From positions 62,001 through 126,000 of the forward strand of contig NZ_CP036425.1 of the NCBI RefSeq assembly GCF_007747445.1: 64,000 bases of DNA, in the 5' to 3' direction. Shown one piece after another: positions 51,250 through 60,417 of this stretch. How positions within the stretch are numbered: the first letter of the stretch is position 1; every line of letters starts with the position of its first letter. Both the position numbers and the translations under genes were made by a program. The notes under the pieces are model-generated. The model did no database searches. It saw only the letters and a program-made list of their open reading frames with translations, and was not told the DNA's origin. The stretch comes from Poriferisphaera corsica. Its GTDB lineage: Bacteria > Planctomycetota > Phycisphaerae > Phycisphaerales > Phycisphaeraceae.

Positions 51250-51322
51250 CTCCCCCGGCTGGACTCGAACCAGCAACCTGCGGATTAACAGTCCGACGCT
51301 CTACCAATTGAGCTACAGGGGA
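51250..51322 (-). tRNA. tRNA-Asn (anticodon GTT)
   Basis: Minus strand, 73 nt without an encoded CCA. The acceptor stem pairs TCCCCTG with CGGGGGA (one G-T wobble). The D-arm is AGCTCAATTGGTAGAGC. The anticodon stem-loop CGGACTGTTAATCCG has GTT in a C-T-[GTT]-A-A loop. The T-arm is CTGGTTCGAGTCCAG. The discriminator base is G. Confidence 0.97.
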
Positions 51323-51871
51323 TCGCTAAGGCTTGGAATTTTAAGCATAAACAGGATTTGAAGCAAATTGTGGGGAGGTATACCCGTGGTACAGTTTAGA
51401 GGTGAGGGGAGATCGGGATGTGCTTGGGCAAGGTGCCGTCGCATGATGGTTATAAGTTATTTTAGAATAGGAATTTAAAGGTCAATGATTTTGGGCTGTT
51501 GAGGTGAGGTTTTGGCGAGAATCTCAGTCTCGATTGAATGGTTGAGGGGTCTTGATAACGTGTGGAAAGGGGGGTATGTGTGCGTTGTGTCATCAAGTTG
51601 AACTTGAAGAAAAAGAGCTTTAAATGACTGCCGTATATTGGGTTGTGTAAGTTTATGTTATATAAGGGTTTGCGGGTTTATGGGTGATGCGACTTTTACG
51701 TACTCGTAGATGGTAAGGCTGATTGATATACTTGGAGTATGGGTTCAAGAGGGGAATATGTGGGATCTGGGGAAGATTTATAAGATATGACGTTGTGTGT
51801 GGGTGCTGTGAATGACCCGTGTGGTAAAAGATGCGGAGAAATTGTCTGCATCGGAATGAAGGGTTTAGACA
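51323..51871. other. Gene-free stretch between tRNA-Asn and the hypothetical gene
   Basis: 549 bases without a plausible gene. A hairpin at about 51829-51852 has GATGCGGA pairing with TCTGCATC (one wobble) and could lie in the leader of the gene at 51872. The promoter of the tRNA, on the minus strand, should lie just above 51322 but I cannot place it. Confidence 0.4.
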
Positions 51872-52657
51872 ATGGCTACAAGCTTTGGTGCTTTATGCAC
51901 TGATTTTTATATTAATCAGAAATTGGCGATGAAACTCGAGCTGCCGCGAGATCGGGAGACCGTGTTGCACTTTTTTGATCGCATGAAGCGGTCGATGCCT
52001 GAGATGCGGAAGTTTCGTCATTATGAAGGTGAGCTGGCGCTTGAGAGTGCGCGGCTTGATGCACGTTACAAATGGTTGGCGCTGTGCAAGAATCAAATCC
52101 GTGCGGGGCAAGTGAATCCTGAGACGATGAAGGAAGCGTATGACTACCATAAATTGATTATGGAGTTGAGCCCGCATTTTCTGACACTCAGTCCACTGGA
52201 TATTGATTATGTGGAGGTGCTTTTTGGGTTTGATCTAGAGTGCGAACGGAATCACGATGATGTGATTTATGAGGCTTTGTATACCGGTTCGCCGCTTGCA
52301 GAGTTGTTGTATAGTGAGCATGGGAAGGTGATGGATGTGCAGCCGTCGTTGGGTGGTACGTTAACTGAGCGAGGGGATCTGCAGGTTTATTATGAGATTA
52401 AGAGTCGGCAGAAGAGTCGAAGGGGTTCGAGTCAAGCGTTTCGAGATCAGCCGTTGAGCGTGTTTTTGACGATGCGGAAGTATGAGCCGGTGGGTGATGT
52501 TCGGGATCTGGGGAAGGTGTTTAGTGAGTTGTGTGGTTATGGTGAGCAGTTGGCGATGGATAAATTGGTGCCGCATGTGATTCAGCCTATTAGTCAGTAT
52601 ATAACGACGGGTGGGCATGATTCGGGGCCTGATCATGGCGGTGGGATGTATCAATAA
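51872..52657 (+). CDS. Hypothetical protein, not recognised
   Basis: 261 residues, soluble, no signal peptide or membrane segment. Residues 1-140 are mainly helical and charged (LELPRDRETVLHFFDRMKRSMPEMRKFRHYEGELALESARLDARYKWLALCKNQIRAGQVN); 140-240 are mixed. The tail is Gly/His-rich (TTGGHDSGPDHGGGMYQ), which could bind metal. The layout suggests a conserved cytoplasmic protein, but I cannot assign a family. It stands between a gene-free stretch and its own terminator. Confidence 0.65.
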   Translation: MATSFGALCTDFYINQKLAMKLELPRDRETVLHFFDRMKRSMPEMRKFRHYEGELALESARLDARYKWLALCKNQIRAGQVNPETMKEAYDYHKLIMELSPHFLTLSPLDIDYVEVLFGFDLECERNHDDVIYEALYTGSPLAELLYSEHGKVMDVQPSLGGTLTERGDLQVYYEIKSRQKSRRGSSQAFRDQPLSVFLTMRKYEPVGDVRDLGKVFSELCGYGEQLAMDKLVPHVIQPISQYITTGGHDSGPDHGGGMYQ

Positions 52658-53016
52658 ATTTAAGAAAAGACAGTGTTTTATAGACCCGCTGAGATGAGGC
52701 GGGTTTTTTTGTTGGCGTGTGGGTAAAGGCAAAAAGGCAGATAAAAAAAACTGGGCGGAGAATAAAAGTCTTGCCCTCGAACCATGGGTGTGCAACAATT
52801 GCTCAAAACATACGTGACCACGTGTGTCAATAGATGGAACAATGAAGAGGCCAGAGGCTAGCCGGGCGTGACGAATGAGTCGGGTATCAGGTTGATAAAC
52901 CGGCTTAGCTGATGGTCGAAAATGGTGTATGGAACAACGATGCGTCGGTTGTGACCGGTGCGGTGTTGTCAGTAGGTATGGTGTGTGTTTCGCTACTCTT
53001 TGACAGGACGCTATCT
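52658..53016. other. Leader region of the first GH-A-like gene
   Basis: About 360 bases. Besides the terminator at 52684 there is a hairpin ACATACGT/ACGTGTGT at 52808-52827 with one wobble. AGGA about 9 nt before the ATG at 53017 serves as ribosome-binding site. No riboswitch class was recognised. Confidence 0.4.
52684..52710 (+). terminator. Terminator after the hypothetical gene at 51872
   Basis: ACCCGC (52684-52689) pairs with GCGGGT (52699-52704) around a 9-nt loop and is followed by seven T. Confidence 0.85.
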
Positions 53017-54459
53017 ATGAGCAGGTTCACAAAATTGTTTGTAACAGGTTGTGCGGGGCTTTTGTCGTTATCACTGTGCAGCGGATTGCTAGCTGTTGAC
53101 GAGGGAGTGGAAAAGCAGAAGCCGATGACGAGTGAGTTTATTGGGGTGAATGATCATGCGATCCGATTCAAGCCCAAGCTTAATGCGCCGTTGATCAAAG
53201 ATTTTATGGGGATCAATGGCCATACGTTTCAAATGAATGCGTCGATCTATAGTCCACTAGTCAAGAATGCTCGAGATTTTCATGGGATTAATTGGGATCT
53301 GGCGGATGACTCAAGTAGAAAAACAACATTTCCTATCGCAGCAAACGGGACTGATTGGAATATTATTTATGGTAGTTGGCTCGGTTCCGGCATGACGGTT
53401 GATGTGTCATTAATGATTCATCGTTTTACGGAAAAAGATTGGAAGAATGTCGAAGTTGATGCACCTGCGTACGCAAAGGCTTTTGCTGAATTTTTTGGGC
53501 CAACTAAAGGCAATGGGCTTGTGTCTTCGATCGAGATTGGTAACGAAACGAAAACATACAACGACGAGTTTTACTTGAAGGTTTTCAAGTTGATGGCTAA
53601 GGCAATTCGTGATGCGGATCCAGCGATTCGGATTTTACCTGCTTCAGTACAGTATCGTGAAAGCTCTAAATACCATCGTAATGTTGAGGTATTGCGCAAT
53701 GATATTGATTTGTTTGATGTATTAAATGTTCACACTTATCCCTTCTTAAAGAAGTGGCCCAGCTATGAAATGACTTATCCTGAGCATCAAGAAATTGAAT
53801 ACCTCAAATCGGTTAAAGGTATTATTGAGTGGCGTGACAAGTATGCGAAGGATAAAGAGATTTGGATTACTGAATTTGGTTGGGATTCATCTACTCAAAA
53901 GCCGAATCCAAATGGTAATTGGAAAGATTGGGTTTGTGTAACTGATCGTCAGCAAGCTCAGTACATTGCTCGTTCGTACCTTATTTTTGCGGGTATGAAG
54001 GTTGATCGTGCGTATCTGTTTTGGTTTGATGATAATGATGTGCCCCAGTTGTTTGGTTCATCGGGTGTGACGCGCATGGGTAAGCCGAAAGAATCATACT
54101 GGAGTATGGAGCAAATCCAGCGTTTATTGGGTGAATATCGGTTTGATCGTAAGATCAAAGAGACAGAAAATGTATACGCATACGCTTATGTTAATGGGTC
54201 GGATGCGAATGAAGAGATATGGGCGATTTGGTCACCTACTGGTGAGGATCGTGTTGCTGAGGTTGTATTAAACGGCTTTGAGGGACAGGTCGAATGGGTT
54301 AAGCCAATGGCTGTGGGGCGTACAGGTGATTGGCACGGCGATGTTGTTTACGATGATCATATTAGTGATAAGCCAAATGGTGGATGCAAAGTCGTTAATC
54401 GTAGCCAACTAAAAGTGACCATTAGTGAATCGCCGATCTATGTGAAAATTAATAAATAA
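53017..54459 (+). CDS. Exported clan GH-A-like glycoside hydrolase (no PEP-CTERM)
   Basis: 480 residues. The signal peptide (LFVTGCAGLLSLSLCSGLLA) precedes a (beta/alpha)8-type catalytic domain. The two catalytic Glu positions of clan GH-A are clear: acid/base E177 in EIGNE and nucleophile E286 in WITEFGW. VHTYPFL and YLFWFDDND line the active site. A small beta domain follows at about 390-480 (WAIWSPTG...VEWVKPMAVG). The family is not assigned. ATG 53017 was chosen because AGGA lies about 9 nt upstream and the signal peptide starts there; the frame is open to 52912. It is paralogous to the next gene but has no C-terminal sorting signal. Confidence 0.8.
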   Translation: MSRFTKLFVTGCAGLLSLSLCSGLLAVDEGVEKQKPMTSEFIGVNDHAIRFKPKLNAPLIKDFMGINGHTFQMNASIYSPLVKNARDFHGINWDLADDSSRKTTFPIAANGTDWNIIYGSWLGSGMTVDVSLMIHRFTEKDWKNVEVDAPAYAKAFAEFFGPTKGNGLVSSIEIGNETKTYNDEFYLKVFKLMAKAIRDADPAIRILPASVQYRESSKYHRNVEVLRNDIDLFDVLNVHTYPFLKKWPSYEMTYPEHQEIEYLKSVKGIIEWRDKYAKDKEIWITEFGWDSSTQKPNPNGNWKDWVCVTDRQQAQYIARSYLIFAGMKVDRAYLFWFDDNDVPQLFGSSGVTRMGKPKESYWSMEQIQRLLGEYRFDRKIKETENVYAYAYVNGSDANEEIWAIWSPTGEDRVAEVVLNGFEGQVEWVKPMAVGRTGDWHGDVVYDDHISDKPNGGCKVVNRSQLKVTISESPIYVKINK

Positions 54460-54834
54460 TAATCTCCAATGTATTTGATGTTCGTGTTTATAAGCAACTC
54501 AATTGAGTTGCTTTTTTATACGGATATAAATAAGTATGCTTGCTGTAGTCAACGAGGCATGTATAGATTCATGCTGTAAAAATAGTGTTAAACATATTTT
54601 TTTAGCTGATACAGGTAGGCAAATTGACAATGTTTTTTAGTAAATATTGTTAATAGTATTTCGTTTAGCAAAACTAACTTAGTAGAATTAAATTATTATA
54701 AATAACAAAACAGAATATGTTGTGAAGTATTTCTAACTTCATTTATAGTTAGAAACATTGAAATTTCATTTAAATGAGTTCACATTGTTCTTTTGTGGAA
54801 CAGTGAGGTTGTTATACCTATTTGGAGAGCTGAG
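54460..54834. other. AT-rich region between the hydrolase paralogues
   Basis: 375 bases. After the terminator at 54492 comes very AT-rich DNA. A hairpin at 54730-54755 pairs TTTCTAACT with AGTTAGAAA (9 bp, no T-run) and may be an operator for the gene at 54835; its half-sites resemble those of the MarR operator at 6363. Confidence 0.4.
54492..54519 (+). terminator. Terminator between the two glycoside hydrolase genes
   Basis: A perfect self-complementary stem AAGCAACTCAATTGAGTTGCTT (54492-54513; two or three inner pairs open to form the loop) followed by T. Confidence 0.85.
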
Positions 54835-56238
54835 ATGCAAAAAAATTGGAGTCGTGTGGGTCGTGAAATCGTCGTTTTGGTGATCGCATATGTGTCAATG
54901 ATGTCGACACTATATGCTTCGGAACCTTTGATGAAGGATTTTGTTGGTATTAATGGTCATACGGTATTATTCAAGCCAGAGGTCTATAGTCCCGTTTCAA
55001 AATTGGCTCGTGATTATCATAGTTTTTCTTGGGATGTGGGTAATGATTCTGCAAATGCGACCAGTTTCCCTTTTGCACAAAATGGTGTGAATTGGGAGTC
55101 GTTATATAGTAAGTGGAATGCACAGGGAATTGATTCACATGTCAGCATCATGTTTAATCATTTTCAAAAAGCATCTGATTGGACAAATATTGCCGCGGAT
55201 GCAAAGGCATATGGTCGTGCCATTGCACAGTATTTTGGCCCGACGGTTGGCAATGGACTGATTAAAACAATTGAGATCGGTAATGAGCCACACGATATGG
55301 ATGATGAGCTTTATGTGAAGATATTTCGAAATATGGCGATGGGTATTCGTGAGGTCGATTCAAATCTGAAAATTTCGACAGCCGCTGTTGGAATTAATCC
55401 GCAGAGCAAATACATCAAAGATATTGAAATAATGAAAAGTGTGATTGATTATGTTGATATTATCAGTGTGCACACTTATCCGAATCTTACGAGATGGCCT
55501 TATTACGATGTTAGTCATCCTGAAGATGATCGGATGAGCTATCTTGAAAATGTACGTGATGTCATCGATTGGCGAAATAATTTTGCAGAAGGTAGAGAAG
55601 TTTGGGTGACTGAATTTGGCTACGATGCGCCATCATCCAATGCGAGTACGCCAAACGGCTGGGAAAAGTGGCGGGGTGATGTAACAGAACGTCAACAAGC
55701 GCAGTATCTCGTACGATCCTACATGGCTTTTGCTGAGATGGATGTTGAGCGTGCGTATATGTTTTGGTTTGATGATGATGATAAGGCGATGCTGCATGGT
55801 TCGAAGGGGATTACTCGTCATGGCGTACCCAAAGAATCATATTGGGCAATGAAGCAAATGCAGGAAAAATTGGGTGACTATCGTTTTGAAGGTATCATCG
55901 AATCAGATACTGATGCTTATATCTATTCATTTGTTAGTGGGGAAAATGAACACGATAAAATATGGGTGATGTGGTCGCCAACGGGAGATGGTTTGGAAAT
56001 AGATTTGGATGTAAGCCTTTTGGGTGCTCAAGTTGAATGGGTTGAATCGATGGCGTATAGCCAATTTGGTGATTGGTCTTCGGATTTTGAATTGCTTAAT
56101 GACAATATTCAGATCATAGTTGGCGAATCACCTGTCTATGTGAAATTGCTTGTAGTACCTGAGCCCGGTGTTTTGATAGTGATTCTAGGAATTATTGGTG
56201 TGCTTAGTATGAAACGCTGTCGATTTACGTTGGCTTAA
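54835..56238 (+). CDS. Exported clan GH-A-like glycoside hydrolase with PEP-CTERM signal
   Basis: 467 residues. A signal peptide (IVVLVIAYVSMMSTLYA-S) precedes the same fold as the upstream neighbour, with acid/base E151 in EIGNEP and nucleophile E260 in VTEFGYD, and VHTYPNL and YMFWFDDDD in the same places. The C-terminus is a PEP-CTERM sorting signal: VPEPG, a hydrophobic helix (VLIVILGIIGVLSM), and the basic end KRCR. It should be processed by an exosortase and attached to the surface or exopolysaccharide. ATG 54835 has GGAGAG 6 nt upstream. The polysaccharide target is unknown. Confidence 0.88.
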   Translation: MQKNWSRVGREIVVLVIAYVSMMSTLYASEPLMKDFVGINGHTVLFKPEVYSPVSKLARDYHSFSWDVGNDSANATSFPFAQNGVNWESLYSKWNAQGIDSHVSIMFNHFQKASDWTNIAADAKAYGRAIAQYFGPTVGNGLIKTIEIGNEPHDMDDELYVKIFRNMAMGIREVDSNLKISTAAVGINPQSKYIKDIEIMKSVIDYVDIISVHTYPNLTRWPYYDVSHPEDDRMSYLENVRDVIDWRNNFAEGREVWVTEFGYDAPSSNASTPNGWEKWRGDVTERQQAQYLVRSYMAFAEMDVERAYMFWFDDDDKAMLHGSKGITRHGVPKESYWAMKQMQEKLGDYRFEGIIESDTDAYIYSFVSGENEHDKIWVMWSPTGDGLEIDLDVSLLGAQVEWVESMAYSQFGDWSSDFELLNDNIQIIVGESPVYVKLLVVPEPGVLIVILGIIGVLSMKRCRFTLA

Positions 56239-56398
56239 TTAATAAAACGTCAAACCACGCCATTTATTCGCTTTTGTGTCGTAGGGCATGAGGCAGGATA
56301 GGTGGCGTTTTTTATTGCGATGGTAATTTTATAATCATGTTGATATTGAATGTATTTCAGATTTATGATGTTTACGAGAGATATATTGTGGATAGCCG

Positions 56399-57283
56399 AT
56401 GAATATTCAGGCGGTATTACGCGTTAGATATATAAACATGAGTAAATCAAGCGATCACAACGACTGGAATGAAGAAGATGATGCTAAGCATTTGTCAGCG
56501 AGTTCTGGCGATGAGGATGTACCTTCAAAGTTACCGGACGCAGGTACGCTGAAATCGGGTAACAAAAACCAGCCAAGCAGAATGGCTTTACGTGCGGCTG
56601 AATTGCGTGATGCTAACATTCGGGTTTTGACACTTTTGTGGTGCTTATGGCTGTTGGGTGCATGGTTGGTCGTTGCGTTGCTAGGTGGTGGTAATGAGGG
56701 CGTTCGGTGGATGGTTTTTGGCGCAGCGATTGGATTGTTTGGTGTATGGCCAGCATTTCGGCTGAGTAGTATTGGGAGCCGCTGGCTTGTTCGGAAAAAG
56801 AAGTATTTAATGGTGGGCGAGGTCTTTATGGAGTGGTTGAGCTTAATTGTCGTTTTGCAGGCCGTTATTTGGCCGCTACAAATTACTGGTGGCTGGTATA
56901 TTGAACAAACTATTTTGATTAATGGGCTATTGATCGGTTGGAGTTTGCTTACTGGCATTGTCGTTGCTTGTGGTGCAATGTCGGTTCATGGTTCACGAAG
57001 AATTATTGCGATGTTGATTTGTATGGTGTTGGTTTTTGGTTTGGCTTTACTTGAGTTCACACCCTTGCAACGGCTGCTAACTGTTGAGGTTACAGGAACT
57101 AATTACACATTCAGTGTGGTTAATTCCTTGGAACAGCTTTGGCTTCTCAGTGCTGGCGACGGTGGGCTCGGGCTTGATGTTTATGACAAAGAAATCTGGT
57201 GGATAACGATTGGTGCGGTGATGGGATTGGGGATATGCGGCTGGGTTGTTCTGAAGATGATCGTATCGACCAAAGCAAAATAA
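56399..57283 (+). CDS. Multi-pass membrane protein, not recognised
   Basis: 294 residues (or 281 from ATG 56438). The first ~75 residues are polar and acidic; after that come about six hydrophobic segments (WCLWLLGAWLVVALL, VFGAAIGLFGVWPAF, LIVVLQAVIWPL, LLIGWSLLTGIVVACGA, IIAMLICMVLVFGLALL, IGAVMGLGICGWVVLKMIV). No motif is recognised. ATG 56438 starts MSKSSDHNDW and looks the better beginning, but neither start has a strong ribosome-binding site. It lies between the hydrolase pair and greA, in the same direction, without visible operon links. Confidence 0.6.
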   Translation: MNIQAVLRVRYINMSKSSDHNDWNEEDDAKHLSASSGDEDVPSKLPDAGTLKSGNKNQPSRMALRAAELRDANIRVLTLLWCLWLLGAWLVVALLGGGNEGVRWMVFGAAIGLFGVWPAFRLSSIGSRWLVRKKKYLMVGEVFMEWLSLIVVLQAVIWPLQITGGWYIEQTILINGLLIGWSLLTGIVVACGAMSVHGSRRIIAMLICMVLVFGLALLEFTPLQRLLTVEVTGTNYTFSVVNSLEQLWLLSAGDGGLGLDVYDKEIWWITIGAVMGLGICGWVVLKMIVSTKAK

Positions 57284-57657
57284 TGTTCGTGGTAAAAAGA
57301 TTGTGATATCTATTGTCGTTAATTACGACGCTTGCGGATGTCGTGGAATAAAGATGGCTTGATGGGGATGGTGGGATCTGTAAAAATGTCATGGTATGTT
57401 GTGATACACTACAGTTCTGGTTGCATATAATCGCAGTGCAGAATCGTGGTTAGGGAGATTTGGGGGCTTGGATTGTGTGGTCAATCTTGGGGTAATGGGC
57501 TTGTATACCCGTGAGGTGAGGTCCGGTAAGGAACCGCCGCAAAACAGTGGTCAACCGAACGTGATTTCGGTTACGATATTGATTTGAAAGAAACATGTAA
57601 AAATACCGGCTGGGAAGTCGCCAGACCCCAGAATAGCCGATGAAGGGAGTAGTGATC
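57284..57657 (+). promoter_or_regulatory. Promoter and long structured leader of greA
   Basis: A -10 element TATAAT lies at 57426-57431. The transcript would begin near 57438 and run about 220 nt before the greA start. The leader folds into several small hairpins: GATTG/CAATC near 57471, GGGTA/TACCC near 57491, a longer one centred on GGTCCGGTAAGGAACC near 57520, CCGAA/TTCGG near 57556, and CTGG/CCAG near 57610. I cannot assign it to a known RNA family. Confidence 0.5.
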
Positions 57658-58122
57658 GTGGAATTCGTGACTGCAGAAGAAAAAGAAACGCTGGAAAAGC
57701 GTTTGGGAGAATTGAAGAGTAGACGACCAGAGATCACAGCACGCATCGCGGAAGCGCGAGCTGATGGCGATCTCAAGGAAAACGCTGACTATCACGCTGC
57801 ACGTGATGATCAGGGTATGAACGAAGCCGAAATTCGTCGTTTGGAAGAGCGTCTCACCAACGTTTCGGTTGCCGCTGCAGAAGATATTCCCGATGACATG
57901 GTTTTCCTCGGTGCCGTCGTGAAGCTCCGTGATCTCGATGACGACGACGAAGATCTTTATAAGCTGGTCGGCGAAGCCTCAGGTAATTTTGATGCAGACG
58001 AAATCGAAGTTACCGCTAGCAGCCCAATGGGTGAAGCCTTGATGAAAGCTCGCGTTGGTGAAACCGTTAAGGTTGATCTGCCTCGTGGTGAAAAGCGTTT
58101 TGAGATCATTGAAATTCTCTGA
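57658..58122 (+). CDS. greA: Transcription elongation factor GreA
   Basis: 154 residues. The N-terminal coiled coil carries the acidic tip ARADGDLKENADYHAARDDQGMNEAEIRRLEERL, whose Asp-Glu pair stimulates RNA polymerase to cut backtracked RNA; the C-terminal globular domain follows (YKLVGEASGNFDADE...SPMGEALMKARVGETVKVDLP). GTG 57658 was chosen because AAGGGAG at 57643-57649 lies 8 nt upstream and the resulting length suits GreA (about 158); an ATG at 57640 contains that ribosome-binding site within its own codons. It is preceded by the long leader at 57284. Confidence 0.93.
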   Translation: MEFVTAEEKETLEKRLGELKSRRPEITARIAEARADGDLKENADYHAARDDQGMNEAEIRRLEERLTNVSVAAAEDIPDDMVFLGAVVKLRDLDDDDEDLYKLVGEASGNFDADEIEVTASSPMGEALMKARVGETVKVDLPRGEKRFEIIEIL

Positions 58123-58251
58123 TCGATATGCAGGATGATTTTCACGATTTAATCAGGTCACGTTCAGACGTTTGGGCAGCCAGATTACCTTAGAAAGATC
58201 TGGTTTCCCCTCATCCCAATCAGCAGGATTGATACACCCTGCCTTAGTTTT

Positions 58252-58277
58252 TGAGCTACTATTCAATGTGTAGCTCA
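58252..58277 (+). other. Hairpin downstream of greA
   Basis: A perfect 8-bp stem, TGAGCTAC with GTAGCTCA, and a 10-nt loop. There is no T-run behind it, so termination by this element alone is doubtful. Confidence 0.35.
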
Positions 58278-58388
58278 GTGATTTGGATGATGACTCATCA
58301 CGCACCCCGCACTGGGCTTCGTATGTCAAAGGATCTTGTATCCTGACAGGTCAAACAATCACACGTCTATACCCTAATGGGGCATGAC

Positions 58389-60239
58389 ATGAACAGACAC
58401 CGAATCATCAAATTACTTGGCGTTGCTGGCATCCTTATCATAGGAATGGATCAGCTTCACGCGCAGCAAGCAGTTAACCAATCGGGCCAAGCCCTTGATG
58501 CCAATCAACAGATTGGTACCGGCGGTCTCAACGAACCGAGATTCCAAGAGGACTATCGTCTCCGTAACGACCTCGTCACTGACAATGTTCCCGGTCTTCG
58601 CGGCTTCCGGGGTGTTGTCGGCTACACCGCACCCGGTGTTTTTGGTTTCACAAACGAAGACACCGACCCACTCTTCCGATTCCGCGCTCAAAGCCTCGCA
58701 TCCAGCCCCTCCAGACTCGATGCCGTACAGATCGGCCGCTCCGGCGCAGAAGACTACCAAGGCATCAGTATCTACGGCACATTCACCGATATCCCACCCT
58801 TCCGAACCGGCGATAAAGTGCTCTCCGCTGTCGACCTCAAACCCGGTGTAGGCTACCAGGTCATCGCGCCAACGCGCACTGCGCGTGGCGTTGTAATCGA
58901 GACTGATGAAGGTGTTATTTCATATCGCCCACAAGCGAGCACGATCGGTATTTCTGAACTCCCACAAAGTGCGGGGCAACTTGAAGTACAGGCATCGCCT
59001 CTGCTCGGTGTCCGCCAATACCTCCGGTTGACCAACCCCACATTAGATACCACAAACCCAGAGTTCCCGACGCTCGCACAAGAAGAGCAAACAACACCAG
59101 AAGGCATCACCAGTGTCGATTACCGTGTCGAAGGCACACCAAATGCCGGCGTCGGCACGCTCGAAGCATTCACCGAACGCCCCGCGCAGATCGCACCTGG
59201 CTTAAGAATCGGCCAACAACTGCAAACGCAAATCACGCAACAAGGTGATGAAACAGAAGCTGAGCGGATTGAACGTCTGGAAGACAACCTATTTAATCCA
59301 CCGCTTAGTGATCGTCAGGCGAAGCCCGGTGACGATGTCTACGCCGATTTACTCAATGCAGCCAGAGAACAGAATAGCGACAAGACCAATCAGCTCCCAG
59401 AAAACACGTTTGGCACGCCGCCAACGCTTCCTGATGATGAGTCACAGCAGCAGGAGCAGGGGAATAATCCATACCAACCTCAGCTCCCAGAGCAAACGAC
59501 AACAGAAAAACAACTCAGCCCACTCGAACAAGCTATGTACGATGCCATCAACAAGCCTTCTGAAGAGGAAGTTGAGGCGGAAGAAGAAAAGGCCGCGCAG
59601 CAGCGTCGCCGCTTGAATATACCATCCAATACGGTTTACAGGCCTCGCACCACGCGTCCGACACAAGAGCAATATCAAAAGAGCTTGGACGAGTTGATGA
59701 ATCAGCTCGATTACAATTTACCGCGTATCGAAACCTTAGCTGGCACGAAGAATGATCGTTTTAACCGAGAACTTCGAACAGCTGAAAAAGAGCTTTCTGC
59801 GGGTCGATACTTTGCCGCTGAGGATGCTTATAGACGAGCAGTTCGCGAAAGACCAGAAAACCCACTCGCTCGCATCGGACTCATCCATGCGCAGCTTGGA
59901 GCGGGCTTGGTTCGCAGCTCTGCACACAATCTCCGCCTGCTCTTTGAGCAAAAACCCCAGCTCATTGCTGCACGGTACAACCCGAAGCTCCTCCCCACGC
60001 CACAGCGTGTTAAATGGGTGCAGGGTGAACTCGAAAACATGATCAGGGAAGGGCAGGGTGGAGCCGATCCCGGCCTGATGCTTGCCTATCTCGGTTACCA
60101 AATCGAATCCAAGCCTCTCGTTCGATACGGCCTTGCCGTCATTGAACGTATCACGCCCACAGATCCGCTTGTTCCCGTTCTGCGACGCATTTGGCTCGAT
60201 GAAAAGCCACAACTGTCACCTGCAGAACCGACCAAGTAA
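58389..60239 (+). CDS. Exported protein with TPR-like C-terminus
   Basis: 616 residues. A signal peptide (IIKLLGVAGILIIGMDQLHAQ) opens it. Residues about 60-260 are a beta-rich region with FRGVVGYTAPGVFGFTNEDTDPLFRFRA. A long Gln/Pro/Glu-rich linker with low complexity follows at about 290-420. The C-terminus (about 440-600) has TPR-like helices: ELRTAEKELSAGRYFAAEDAYRRAVRERPENPLARIGLIHAQLGAG. ATG 58389 has GGGG 6 nt upstream; ATG 58377 overlaps that. It ends at its own terminator. Function unknown; possibly an envelope scaffold. Confidence 0.65.
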   Translation: MNRHRIIKLLGVAGILIIGMDQLHAQQAVNQSGQALDANQQIGTGGLNEPRFQEDYRLRNDLVTDNVPGLRGFRGVVGYTAPGVFGFTNEDTDPLFRFRAQSLASSPSRLDAVQIGRSGAEDYQGISIYGTFTDIPPFRTGDKVLSAVDLKPGVGYQVIAPTRTARGVVIETDEGVISYRPQASTIGISELPQSAGQLEVQASPLLGVRQYLRLTNPTLDTTNPEFPTLAQEEQTTPEGITSVDYRVEGTPNAGVGTLEAFTERPAQIAPGLRIGQQLQTQITQQGDETEAERIERLEDNLFNPPLSDRQAKPGDDVYADLLNAAREQNSDKTNQLPENTFGTPPTLPDDESQQQEQGNNPYQPQLPEQTTTEKQLSPLEQAMYDAINKPSEEEVEAEEEKAAQQRRRLNIPSNTVYRPRTTRPTQEQYQKSLDELMNQLDYNLPRIETLAGTKNDRFNRELRTAEKELSAGRYFAAEDAYRRAVRERPENPLARIGLIHAQLGAGLVRSSAHNLRLLFEQKPQLIAARYNPKLLPTPQRVKWVQGELENMIREGQGGADPGLMLAYLGYQIESKPLVRYGLAVIERITPTDPLVPVLRRIWLDEKPQLSPAEPTK

Positions 60240-60260
60240 CAAACCCAAACAGCTATTTCA

Positions 60261-60290
60261 AAACACGGCCCATACGGTCGTGTTTTTTTT
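60261..60290 (+). terminator. Terminator after the TPR protein
   Basis: AACACGGCC pairs with GGTCGTGTT (one wobble) around CATAC and is followed by eight T. Confidence 0.88.
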
Positions 60291-60417
60291 ACATACCCTT
60301 AATTGGGTACTGTCATTCCCCCTTAATGCCACCATGCTGTCTCTCAAGTACGTCATTTCTGTTAATTTTTACTGTCACAGACCCCCTTATATTGCAATTC
60401 ACGCCTGAGGCTGTAAC

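Noticed and set aside
54730-54755. Terminator before the second hydrolase
   Set aside because: The 9-bp hairpin lacks a T-run on either strand and lies shortly upstream of the gene, so an operator or leader element is likelier.
57512-57545. Resemblance to the SRP RNA core
   Set aside because: GGTCCGG.AAGGAA is similar to the SRP apical loop, but the invariant AGCAG side of the internal loop is missing and the loop would be GGTAA rather than a GNRA-type tetraloop.
57440-57640. Cobalamin riboswitch before greA
   Set aside because: Several short pieces match in order, but the start (AGGGAA core) and the closing GCCAGGAGACC are absent, and a GreA gene is not a usual target. Kept only as an unassigned leader.
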